64,000 nucleotides of DNA from Lycium barbarum (Eukaryota; Streptophyta; Magnoliopsida; Solanales; Solanaceae), in NCBI RefSeq assembly GCF_019175385.1, contig NC_083342.1, positions 119,102,376 to 119,166,375 on the forward strand, written 5' to 3'. The position numbers were made by a program, and so were the translations under genes. Under the pieces are notes generated by a model. It was not told where the DNA came from. It searched no databases and worked only from the letters and a program-made list of their open reading frames with translations. This document shows, piece by piece, positions 55,252-64,000 of the stretch (within the stretch, counting starts at the first letter, position 1; every line of letters starts with the position of its first letter).

Positions 55252-57062
55252 GGTTTAACTTGGTTTGGTATTGGATAAAAACCTGACCATAATTGATTTG
55301 GTTTGGTTTTAACTTAAAAAAAAATCAAATCGTACCAAACCAACTTTACATTACATGTATACAGATTTTAGAGATATTTTATACATAAAAATATTTATTT
55401 GTAATGTAATTTTTAAATATTTCTCAAATGTTTTCATAGTATTTGTCTTTTCACATATTATTTCAAGTTTGGACTTCATATTTTAAATTGGTCCAATAAG
55501 TTTTACGGATTCTTACATGGTGTAACTAACATTTACAAGGTATTTATTATTAGTAGCTATAGTTTAGTATTTATTATTAGTAGCTATAGTTTAAAATAAT
55601 TACAATACATTGCTAACTTTGAATAGCTATTTACAATTGGCATCAAATCTGAGTGTATTTACAATTCCTCCTTCTCCTTCATTTTCATTCTAACTGTTCC
55701 AATTCAATGAAAAACAATACGATGCTTTTTCTCTCCGTCTCTACCTTCCTCCACCTAGCTCCAGCGCGTCGATTGCGGCGGCGGAGTTCACCGTTGACGG
55801 CGGTGGGAATCAAGTCTTAGTGTTTATGTATTTCTTTATGTTGCAGCATCACGCAAAACAAATATTAATCGACACACTCAAGGATCCAAGAAATCACATT
55901 ATTCTTTTTGATCTTGGTGGAGGTTGTCCGTCTCTAGCTGCAATTTGGAACTACGGTGCGTTTAACAATCGGGTGTGTTAAGGTCTTACGAGTGTGTCTA
56001 GTTTTGATTCTAAATCTTTTACTCGACGTCGTCTTCTATGGCAATAATCCATGGCCAATCGATCGAAATTTTCTCAGATCTGAGTGTATTTTCTCATATC
56101 TAAGTGTATTTATTTGTTGTATCTCAGATCTGAGTGTATTTTATTTCTTGTATCTCAGATCTGAGTGCATTTTATTTCTTGTATCTCAGATCTAAGTGTA
56201 TTCATTATTTTTTTGGGGTAAATTAGATTGTTTCTTTATGTATTTTTTCCTGAAGGATATTTTTTTGCATACAAAAGAATACAGTGATTTGAATACAGTT
56301 GAATATCCCTGTATTTTTTTGCATTTATGTTGTTTGAATACAATCGAATTTAAATACCATAAGTTGAATACAGTGTAAAAGTAGCTAAGAATAAATACAA
56401 TAGAATTGAATACATCCTAATTGAATACAATGAAATACAGCCGAATTTGAATACATGTTATTGTAGCTACGAAATGTAATTAGCAGAAATTCATGAAGTG
56501 TAGTCATTTCTGTAAGTTGTCCTAAGTTTTATAGCTCATAGATATTAGTGACTCAAATAAAGCCCAAATCAATATTAAAGCTAACAAAAGAAATTTAATT
56601 CTAACATTAGGAGTAACAATAATATTGAAATTTATTCTTAGTTTTGCATTGGTTTAGACAATGAAAATACATAATTTAATTTAGTTTTTCTTTAATAATA
56701 TTTAGTCATGTAATTAATACTTATTTTAGCATGTCTTAGTACCTTTAGATTTTGATCATTTTCATTATAGCTTAGCGATTTCATTATCTATTTTGTTGAA
56801 TACTTTAGTACAACGTCATCACTCATCTCACATTTTGTGTTATTTTCTTAAGAAACACCTAAATTAGATAGTTGTATCATACTAGGACTACTTTTCCGCG
56901 AAAAACCCAAAAACCCTAGAAAACCGAAAAACTCGAAGTTGAAAAACCCGGCTTTTATTGTTTTGGTTTGGTTTGGTTTGGTTTGTAAATTTAAAAACTC
57001 GACACAATTGATTGGTTTGGTACCTGAAAAATTCGAACCAACCCAGTCCATGTACACCGCTA
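55252..57062. other. Repeat-derived DNA with a GC-rich patch and tandem 30-mers
   Basis: From 55,730 to 55,810 a GC-rich patch (GCGTCGATTGCGGCGGCGG) stands out from its AT-rich surroundings. From about 56,071 to 56,205 a ~30-bp unit (GTATCTCAGATCTGAGTGTA) repeats four to five times; its core AGATCT is palindromic. From 56,280 to 56,460 GAATACA words recur. No gene could be supported. Confidence 0.55.
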
Positions 57063-58150
57063 ACCCACATAGTGAATAAGATAATTTGGTGTATCCTTCA
57101 TTATTCAACAAGCTCTTTCATTTATAAATTGAAAGCTAAAACAACAGAAATTTAAAAGAGAAATTAACATATATATATTCCATTTGATGAACTAGAAGAA
57201 ATTAGAAACTCTATTTTGTTCATCCAAAGTACCATATCAAATGGCTAGCTAGTTCCCAAAAAAAAATTATGGCTAGTTTAATGTAGAAAATATCAAGTTC
57301 TGCACTGTCTAGTTTGACAAAGTTAATATGGTATTGACTAGTTTGATTTGAATCATGCCACAGGGGGCAAGAATGAATCAATTTTGCTTGCAGTCCAACT
57401 CTGTTGTATACGCGAGCCCAATTTCTTTTGTTGTTGACTTGTTGTCTACTATCTCATTAGTGAGACTGTTATTTATAAAGTGACAACATAGGTTCTACAC
57501 CATTCAAGAGGGATACTCCGGCCCTGTTGAGATATCGCTCATGAGTTTTTTTTTCAATAAATGGTACTAGAGGGTCTAGAGGAGCAGGGTGGTTTTGTTG
57601 AAAAACAACAAGAAATTTGAAGAAGAAAGAGAGGGTGAAGGAGCCGTTGTATTGAATTGAGAGGTGGGATCGGACTGACATAGTACGTACATGTGTCAAA
57701 AATAAAATGCCCTCACATAACTTGTGTTAGTTACGTAAGGTGTGAATTAAAATTCTCCAATACTTGCGTAGCTAGGTATTTCTTAATGTAATCAAAGCAT
57801 ATACTATGTTGTTTTGACTATGCTTTCAGACATATAGGTGACAGCTTGAGAGGAGGTTGGCAAATGGCAATAACCTCGCATTAAATGTAATAGTAGTACC
57901 TGTTTTCCTTCAATGCTAGCTATCACATCCCACCCAAGTACCAACTACAGGAGTATGCTTTCTACGACCCGTCAGCCTGTTTAACTTTCCTGTATTAGAG
58001 TACACTTAGGTGTCTCTACTCTCTATAATAATTAATTTCAAGATTTTTTGAGTTTCATGTAATATTTATTCAACTAGATCTCCTACAAAGTCCTATATTC
58101 ATTCGGTAAAAGTTGATGCCGTATGAAGAATCTACTGTATCATTTTGATT
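57063..58150. other. Intergenic DNA, no gene seen
   Basis: Ordinary AT-rich sequence. Short open frames here show no domain or splice context. Confidence 0.55.
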
Positions 58151-58380
58151 ACACTGATGTGGGCATGTAAAGAGGATGGGAGGAGCACAGATGCCTTAAT
58201 TAGTGAGAAGGTGCGAGAAGTTGATAGTGGTAGGTCTAAGGAAAGGTGGAGGTAGATCAAGGAAGAATTGGGGAGAGGTGATTAAACATGACATGATACA
58301 TCTTCAGCTCACTGAGGACGTGATTTTAGATAGGAAAATATGAAGTCGATGACTAGGATAGAGGATTAGTAGGTAGTCGA
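58150..58380 (+). pseudogene. 5'-truncated RTE LINE fragment
   Basis: The segment TGGGCATGTAAAGAGGATGGG to GAGGATTAGTAGGTAGTCGAT aligns by eye to the last ~200 bp of the RTE reading frame at 48,175-48,385 (shared GGGGAGAGGTG, CAGCTCACTGAGGACGTG, AGGTAGTCG). Stops and indels are many. 5' truncation is normal for LINE insertions. Confidence 0.8.
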
Positions 58381-58429
58381 TCAATTTCTTTCTTTTCTGT
58401 GGAAGGGCATGGTTCTAGCTTAGAGCACC

Positions 58430-58620
58430 TTATTTGCTCCCTCCTCCGCACTGAGTTTAAGAAAGTAAAACTAAGAAGACTTTTGAATCTTGTGGTCTTG
58501 ATACGTGCAAAATATACCAAATGTTATTTCATCTTGTGGTCTTTAACTTATCAAGTGGAAAGTTGAAATTAAAAAGTTTCCAAAAAAGGAAAGAGACATT
58601 CTTTTTTAAATGGATTAAAA
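58430..58620. mobile_element. Degenerate Stowaway-like MITE
   Basis: Contains CTCCCTCCTCCGCAC, GAGTTTAAGAAAGTAAA and later AAATGGATTAAAAAGG, as in the better-preserved neighbour at 58,642. Ends are decayed. Confidence 0.5.
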
Positions 58621-58641
58621 AGGACTGTATTAATTTATTAC

Positions 58642-58860
58642 TCCCTCCGTTCTAATTTATGTGGCACTATTTGACCAGGCACGGAGTTTAAGAAAAAAAT
58701 GAAGACTTTTATTTGTGGTCCACCTCAAGTCTTAAATATTTATGTGGTTGTGAATCATCTCATAAGTTAAATTGTTCTAAATATAGAAAGATGGCATTCT
58801 ATTTGGATAAACTAAAAAGAAAATGGTGTTATATAAATTGGGACAAAGGAAATATTAGCT
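58642..58860. mobile_element. Stowaway-like MITE
   Basis: Left end CTCCCTCCGTTCTAATTTAT after TA; right end TATATAAATTGGGACAAAGG is a mutated inverted copy. Non-coding. Confidence 0.65.
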
Positions 58861-59009
58861 TATTCTTCATTTGTATTATTACGGTTGTTTTTTTTTTTAC
58901 TTTAGTTATCTTTGCTTTTTTTATTGTCAATACTTTCCTTTCTGCAGTATTATTGACCAAATTAACCCCCCCCCCCCTTTTTTTTTTTTTTTTCAAAACG
59001 CTTTGCTTG

Positions 59010-59135
59010 AGCCAAGTCTATCAAAAACAGTCTCTCTTCTTCGCTCTGAGAAAGATAAGATTAAGATTGACATACACCCTACTTTCTTCATATTCCACTT
59101 GTGGAATCACACCGGATATATTATTGGCTGTTGAT
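59010..59135 (+). repeat. Third LINE/SINE 3' tail copy
   Basis: TGAGCCAAGTCTATCAAAAA, TACACCCTACTTTCTTC and CACTTGTGGAATCACACCG are diverged versions of the RTE tail. It directly follows a C-run and T-run (58,970-58,993). Confidence 0.65.
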
Positions 59136-61458
59136 GCAGGGATGCAAACCTTCAACTACCGAGCAAAGGGGACCCATCACTCTAGACAGAAAGAATCATG
59201 AGCAGCACGACAAAACTGTAATAATTCAGAAAATAGATATACCTGACATGCAAGTCATCATCATACATGAACAAAAATAGTATGTTATGATCATTCATCA
59301 TTTTCTACATTTTAAAATTCATTCATAACTTCTTCTCCTTAAACTAGATGGCCTATGCCCGTGCTGCGTACGGACTCAACACTTCAGATTATAGTATATA
59401 TATATATACACTATGTTCAAAATATGATTAATATAACATTATAGTTTGTGCTTCGTATTTAAAATTTTATTATATTCGTGTTTGCTACAAAAAATTATTA
59501 ATATTTTTTAAAAGAGAAGACTTATTTAAAAGAAAACTATTTTCCTCTCTTTGAGATAAAATAATAGTAATATTTAAGCATCAGTTGATACTTTCAATTT
59601 TAATTCGATTAATTTAAAGGTGTAAAGTACTTATTATTTTTTATCAACTTTTGATTTGGATAATTCTAATTCAAATTATTAAATTAATTTTACATGTTTA
59701 AAACGAAACAAAGTAGAAATTGATTTTCTATTTAAACGAAGAAATGCTATTTTTTAATTTTTGGTAAATATTCTCGGTTTAGCTCATTTTACTTGTCATG
59801 TTGTCTTTTGCATGGTTTTTTAAGGAAATGTGAATTAGAATTATTCATTTTATATTAATTTCTTTTCACATTTATTAGAGTAAAAATAAAAATAAAAAAA
59901 GTAATTAAATTGTATCTTATTTATATATATATATATATATATATTAAGTATATTTATTTTAGTAAACATAATAAATAAATGACATGACGGAATAACAAAT
60001 ACAACAATTAAATATTTTGAAGAAAAGTAATAATATGGGGTCCATGTTTCTTGTTGTGCAATAATTTCATTTGCTTCCACTAATAGGTTAATATGCATGT
60101 GGCAATGAATCCACTATTATTGACTTGATGGGGATACTTTGGGAATTACATGAATATTGTTTGATTTTTTAATATATGGGGTGCATGATTTTTATTTTTT
60201 TTGACGTTGCCCTTTTTTTTTTTTTAATATGGGGTCCACTTTTTTTTTCATGAGTTCGGAGAGGGTGGGGTCCACTTTTTTTTCCATGAGTTTGGAGAGG
60301 GTGGGGTCCACCCTTTTTTTTTTTTTAAAGAGTGACTGACGACGAAGCATGGGTAAACCGATGCTTCTATATAGTAGAAAAATAGAAATATAATAAAGTA
60401 TTTCTATCTACTTTTTAGAAGAGTTGGTAATATAAAGTATAAAACGTCATTTTTTTTGCCCTTAAATAAAAAAGTGGGTGGGACCACAAAGGATTTTTTT
60501 GCCCTTAAATAAAAAAGTAGGACGATCTTGCCTCTGTAAACCGGCTCTTCTATATAGTAGTAATTGTGTAGTAAAGTAATACATATAATTTTTTAATCAA
60601 ATTTTGATTTGGATAATTCTAATTCAAATTATTATATTAATTTTACATGTTTAAAATGAAATAAAGTAGAAATTTGATTTTTCATTTAAATGAAGAACTT
60701 CTATTTTTTAATTTTTAGTAAATATTTTTTGTTTAACTCATTTTACTTGTCATGTTATTTTTTACACGGTTTTTTAAGGAAATGTCAATTAGAATTAGAA
60801 TTTCACTAATTTACCTTATTAATTATTTGATCTCCATTTAATATTATTTTTTGTTTTATGACATTAATCTCTTTTCACATTTATTAGAGTAAGGAAAAAA
60901 TGAAAAAGTAATTAAATTCTATCTTATTTTAATATATAAGTATTTTAAGTATGTTGTTGTACAATAATTTCATTTACTCCCACTAATGAGTTGATACGCA
61001 TGTGGCAATGAATCCATCATTATTGATTTAATTGTTTGATTTTCTAAGCACTTTTTTTTAACATTGTTTGTTTTTTTAATATGGGATTCACTTTTTTTTT
61101 TTTAATATTGCTTGATTTTGTTAGTATGGGGTCCACTTTTTTTTCCCCGTGAGTTTGGATGTGGTGGGTTCCACTTTTTTTTCTTCTTTTTGTTTTTTTT
61201 AATACTGGTTGGTGTTTAATATGGGGTCATGAAGAACTTCTATTTTTTAATTTTTAGTCAATATTTTTTGTTTAACTCATTTTACTTGTCATGTTATTTT
61301 TTACACGATTTTTTAAAGAGACGTCAATTAGAATTATAATTTCACTAATTTACCTTATTAATTATTTGATCTTCATTTAATATTATTTATTTTTTTATGA
61401 CATTAATCTCTTTTCACATTTATTAGAGTAAGGGAAAAATGAAAAAGTAATTAAAATC
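59136..61458. repeat. AT-rich region with three copies of a ~220-350-bp repeat
   Basis: A unit with TTTTGATTTGGATAATTCTA, ATTTTACTTGTCATGTT and CACATTTATTAGAGTAA occurs at about 59,641-59,905, 60,598-60,920 and (truncated) 61,230-61,450. Between copies lie repeated ATGGGGTCCACTTTTTT words and a repeated ~90-bp unit (GCATGTGGCAATGAATCCA at 60,095 and 61,000). A (TA)n run is at 59,923-59,944. No gene is visible. Confidence 0.65.
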
Positions 61459-61708
61459 TGTTATGAAATGATAGTGGATGTCCATTAGTGGAGATAGTGG
61501 ACATTAGTGGAGATAGTGTTGATGACAAAGTCATGATGATGTTGCCATGTGAGCCCACATGACCATCATTGTATGAGGCTATATATATTCATTCATTCGC
61601 TTGATGGATGGTAGAATATAAATTAGTAAAACAAAGTATTCTTCGTTTCTCTCTCTGTGTGTGAGTCATACTACTTACTTATTTTAGTGTTTATATTATT
61701 TTATAACA
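61459..61708 (+). repeat. 5' LTR of the copia element
   Basis: 250 bp with TG...CA ends. A TATATATA box is at 61,580-61,587. The U3 part contains a short tandem repeat (TTAGTGGAGATAGTGGACA and TTAGTGGAGATAGTG). Confidence 0.8.
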
Positions 61709-61722
61709 CGTTATCAGCACGA
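61709..61722 (+). promoter_or_regulatory. Primer-binding site of the copia element
   Basis: CGTTATCAGCACGA directly follows the LTR. The TATCAGCACGA core recurs at this place in plant copia elements; I do not assign the tRNA. Confidence 0.6.
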
Positions 61723-61782
61723 AGCTCTACCGTCTCAAGGAATTCTTGAAGGTTAAGGTAATATTTTTATTCTCTCTATTTT

Positions 61783-62820
61783 ATGGCTAACCTTACAAAA
61801 CTCGAGTTCGTTGCCCTTGATATTTCAGGTAAGAACTACCTATCATGGGTGCTAGATGCTGAAATCCATCTTGATGCTATGGGTCTTGGAGACACCATTA
61901 AAGAAAATAATAAAGCATCCAACCAAGAAAATGCCAAGGCTATGATATTCTTGCGTCATCATCTTGATGAGGACCTAAAAATTGAATATCTTACTATTAA
62001 GAATTCACTCGTTTTATGGAAAAACTTGAAAGAAAGGTATGACCACCTGAAGATGGTCTTCCTCCCAAAAGCACAACATGAATGGATAAATCTAAGGTTA
62101 CAAGATTTCAAATCAGTTATGAAGTATAACTCTGAGATGTTCAGAATTACTTCTATATTGACACTATGTGGAGAAAAGATTAGTGATTCTGATAATCTGG
62201 AAAAGACGTTCTCCACTTTTCATGCCTCGAATGTGCTCCTGCAGCAGCAATATCGAGAGAAAGGTTTCACAAAGTATTGTGATTTGATTGCTCATCTTCT
62301 TGTGGCTGAACAAAATAATGATTTGCTGATGAAAAATCACGAGAATCGACCTACTGGCGCTACACCACTACCCGAAGTGAATGAGGTGTATGCCCACTAC
62401 TCCAGGCGTGGAAAAGGTCGTGGCCCCGGTCGTGGTCATGATAATAGTCGTGGTCGTGGTCGTTATAATGGTCAAAGAAGAAATTATTTTCCTGGTGTTA
62501 ATCACTCTTCAAATAAAAATTACCACCAAAAGGGGAAAAAGAAGGATGATAGGCATGAAGTGTCAGAAGCACGTGGCTCAGAAAACAAATGCTATCGATG
62601 TGGTGGAAGTGGACACTGGTCACGTACCTGTCGTACGGCAAAGCACTTGGTTGAGCTTTATCAGGCATCAATTAAAAGAAAAGAGAAAAATCTCGAAGCT
62701 AATTTTATCTCTGAAAATCAAATTGACATCACACACTTGGATGTAGCAGATTTCTTTGAGCACCCTGAAGGAAAGATAAATCACTTGATTGGTCATGGTT
62801 CTGTGGTTAGAGATGATTGA
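61783..62820 (+). CDS. copia gag protein, intact
   Basis: The 345-residue frame starts MANLTKLEFVALDISGKNYL. It contains the gag domain of plant copia elements (YLSWVLDAEIHLDAMGL, IFLRHHLDEDLKIEYLT, LWKNLKERYDHLK), an Arg/Gly-rich basic region (RGKGRGPGRGHDNSRGRGR) and one zinc knuckle CYRCGGSGHWSRTC of the CX2CX4HX4C type. No stop or frameshift is present. It ends with its own stop instead of running into protease, so gag and pol are separate frames here. The product would form the virus-like particle and package RNA in the cytoplasm. The start is the first ATG after the primer site. Confidence 0.9.
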   Translation: MANLTKLEFVALDISGKNYLSWVLDAEIHLDAMGLGDTIKENNKASNQENAKAMIFLRHHLDEDLKIEYLTIKNSLVLWKNLKERYDHLKMVFLPKAQHEWINLRLQDFKSVMKYNSEMFRITSILTLCGEKISDSDNLEKTFSTFHASNVLLQQQYREKGFTKYCDLIAHLLVAEQNNDLLMKNHENRPTGATPLPEVNEVYAHYSRRGKGRGPGRGHDNSRGRGRYNGQRRNYFPGVNHSSNKNYHQKGKKKDDRHEVSEARGSENKCYRCGGSGHWSRTCRTAKHLVELYQASIKRKEKNLEANFISENQIDITHLDVADFFEHPEGKINHLIGHGSVVRDD

Positions 62821-63664
62821 GTTGTTTATTTTAATCTTTACTAGTCGTAATAGTTAATGAATAAAAGACCATGTGACAGTAGCTGTTTACATGAGTACTA
62901 TTTTTTAAATTTAGTCAGTTTGTTATAGTTAGTTATTAATAAAATTTTAATCTGATTTGTCGCGAGTAAATCATTAATGAAGGTGCAAATTCTATAACCA
63001 ATTTGGTTAAACATTATAACTGCAACAATTTTAATGTAAGTTATTGTGTCAGAATAGTGTGGCAACACAAAAATAAGAGCACTGCAGTGAGGTCCACTTA
63101 AAAAAAAAAAAAACCTTCATGTATATCCCATCACTTACGGACAACTTCCAATTTCATGCATTATCCAATCACTTATTGAGAACTTCCAACCCTACAATCC
63201 ATAAATATTGCAACAACCATGATAGAAAAATAATAGTGTAGCAAGATGGGACAGTGGTTAGCAAAGTATGAAACAGCTTTCTATGAAAGAGCTTCATACA
63301 TATAATAATACAGCTTTCTCGTAAATGCTTATTTTTCCTAACTAAAGAAAAGGAAATTATGGGTACATTACTATTTATAGCGATTGTTTACAGCCACTCT
63401 GTTAATCATAATTTTTAATTTCGAGTCCTTCTTTCGGTATAAAAAATTTTTGGTTATCCACAGAAATGTGTTATTAAATTAGTCTGTTGACCTAATAAGT
63501 TAAGTAAATATCCTAAATGATATATTGGCTTGGATTATTATATTGCAACGTTGTATTGGTATGTAGTTTCATTTGTTTATACAACTTTGGTTTGTATTTA
63601 ATTTACTGGAATTTCTAATACTTAGTATTTATTTTGCTTTGTTTGTGTCATTTCATTCGAAGAT
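62821..63664. other. Non-coding gap between gag and protease of the copia element
   Basis: About 840 bp with no coding frame, AT-rich, including an A-run at 63,101-63,113. In most copia elements gag and protease are fused, so this may be a nested insertion or an untranslated spacer. I found no clear ends or duplication. Confidence 0.5.
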
Positions 63665-64000
63665 ATGGATAACTCTCAAAGTAAGTTTGGATTAAAATTC
63701 AATTATGAAGACATATGTTTGATTGATTTTGCTACCACACACACGATCTTCAAGGACAAGAAATATTTTTCTCATTTACTTATGGGTAAGGCAAATGTTA
63801 ATACCATTTCTGGTAGTACTAATTTGATTAAAGGCTCCAGAAGAGCCGCTATAATTTTGCCTAAGGGAACAAAACTCATTATAAAGGATGCCATGTTCTC
63901 TCCTAAGTCCAGAAGGAACTTATTAAGTTTTAAAGATATCCGTCAAAATGGATACCATATTATAACAATGGATGAGATGAATCTCGAATATATTGGTATC
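63665..64000 (+). CDS. copia pol start: protease region, cut by window end
   Basis: The open frame begins MDNSQSKFGLKFNYEDICLI and continues through DFATTHTIFKDKKYF (the aspartic-protease DSxxT-type box, with Ser replaced by Phe), NTISGSTNLIKGSRRA and KSRRNLLSFKDIRQNGYH, all conserved order for copia proteases. No stop is seen before 64,000. Integrase, RT and RNase H would lie beyond the window. The Ser-to-Phe change may inactivate the protease. Confidence 0.78.
   Translation, partial: MDNSQSKFGLKFNYEDICLIDFATTHTIFKDKKYFSHLLMGKANVNTISGSTNLIKGSRRAAIILPKGTKLIIKDAMFSPKSRRNLLSFKDIRQNGYHIITMDEMNLEYIGI

Larger units (their letters stand above)
49015..57062. mobile_element. Older hAT-like element interrupted by CACTA
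   Basis: The left end TAGAGGTGTACAAAG and right end GTCCATGTACACCGCTA are inverted, of the TAG-GGTGTAC type. Both subterminal regions are rich in ACCGA/AACC and GGTTTGGTTT words. An imperfect 8-bp duplication (CACATAAG versus CCACATAG) is the best candidate. The CACTA element (49,097-55,248) is inserted near its left end. The part from about 55,545 to 56,515 may be a further insertion. No transposase remains. Confidence 0.45.
61459..64000 (+). mobile_element. Ty1/copia retrotransposon, 3' part outside the window
   Basis: A 250-bp LTR (TGTTATGAAATG to TTTTATAACA) is followed at once by CGTTATCAGCACGA, a primer-binding region seen in small copia elements. An intact gag and the start of a protease domain follow. 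The window ends inside pol, so the 3' LTR and target duplication cannot be checked. Confidence 0.85.

Noticed and set aside
55860..55975. Exon-like segment reading HIILFDLGGGCPSLAAIW
   Set aside because: Tempting because it looks globular, but no start, splice sites or family could be supported.
58713..59201. 162-residue open frame with a hydrophobic segment
   Set aside because: It crosses a Stowaway-like MITE, a C/T homopolymer run and a LINE tail, so it is chance coding.

Overview
This window is nuclear DNA from a flowering plant, most likely a member of the Solanaceae with a repeat-rich genome. The evidence is a spliced wax-biosynthesis gene with AT-rich introns, a kiwellin-type pseudogene, an RTE-type LINE whose 3' tail ends in TTG repeats and resembles SINE tails known from tobacco relatives, and dense nested LTR retrotransposons and MITEs. 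The family is inferred; the genus cannot be told from sequence alone. I saw no bacterial genes, CRISPR arrays, rRNA or tRNA genes.

1-5,500: a Mutator-type MITE with a 9-bp target duplication lies about 200 bp upstream of a frameshifted kiwellin pseudogene. These are followed by an RNase H fragment of a non-LTR element and by an inverted-repeat element that contains a solo LTR. 5,538-9,760 (minus strand): the only intact host gene, a 10-exon CER1-type alkane-forming enzyme gene (626 codons plus stop), with a GC-AG intron, a tiny CACTA MITE in intron 2 and a Stowaway-type MITE just upstream of its promoter. 9,900-17,390: AT-rich intergenic DNA with several MITEs and a hAT element (13,373-14,920) holding a BED-finger remnant.

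17,393-41,437: a three-level nest of LTR retrotransposons. The outer element is a Tat-lineage gypsy element with an extra RNase H domain after RT and two antisense gene remnants downstream of pol. A chromodomain-bearing gypsy element (26,632-37,213) is inserted in one antisense gene, and a solo LTR (29,630-31,059) sits in the gag of that second element. All three insertions have exact 5-bp target duplications. All coding regions in the nest carry stops or frameshifts.

41,438-49,000: remnants and a near-full-length RTE LINE whose reading frame is broken only by three nonsense codons. 49,097-55,248: a non-autonomous CACTA transposon with palindromic subterminal repeats that carries antisense exons of a host WD40 protein gene (WDR76/DDB2-like). 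It is itself inserted in an older hAT-like element. 55,250-61,450: AT-rich DNA with tandem repeats, LINE and Stowaway remnants. 61,459-end: a Ty1/copia element with LTR, primer-binding site, intact gag and the start of the pol region, cut by the window end.

The most notable finding is the CACTA transposon carrying multi-exon WD40 gene fragments between arrays of a 20-bp perfect palindrome. The two antisense genes of the Tat-type element come next.
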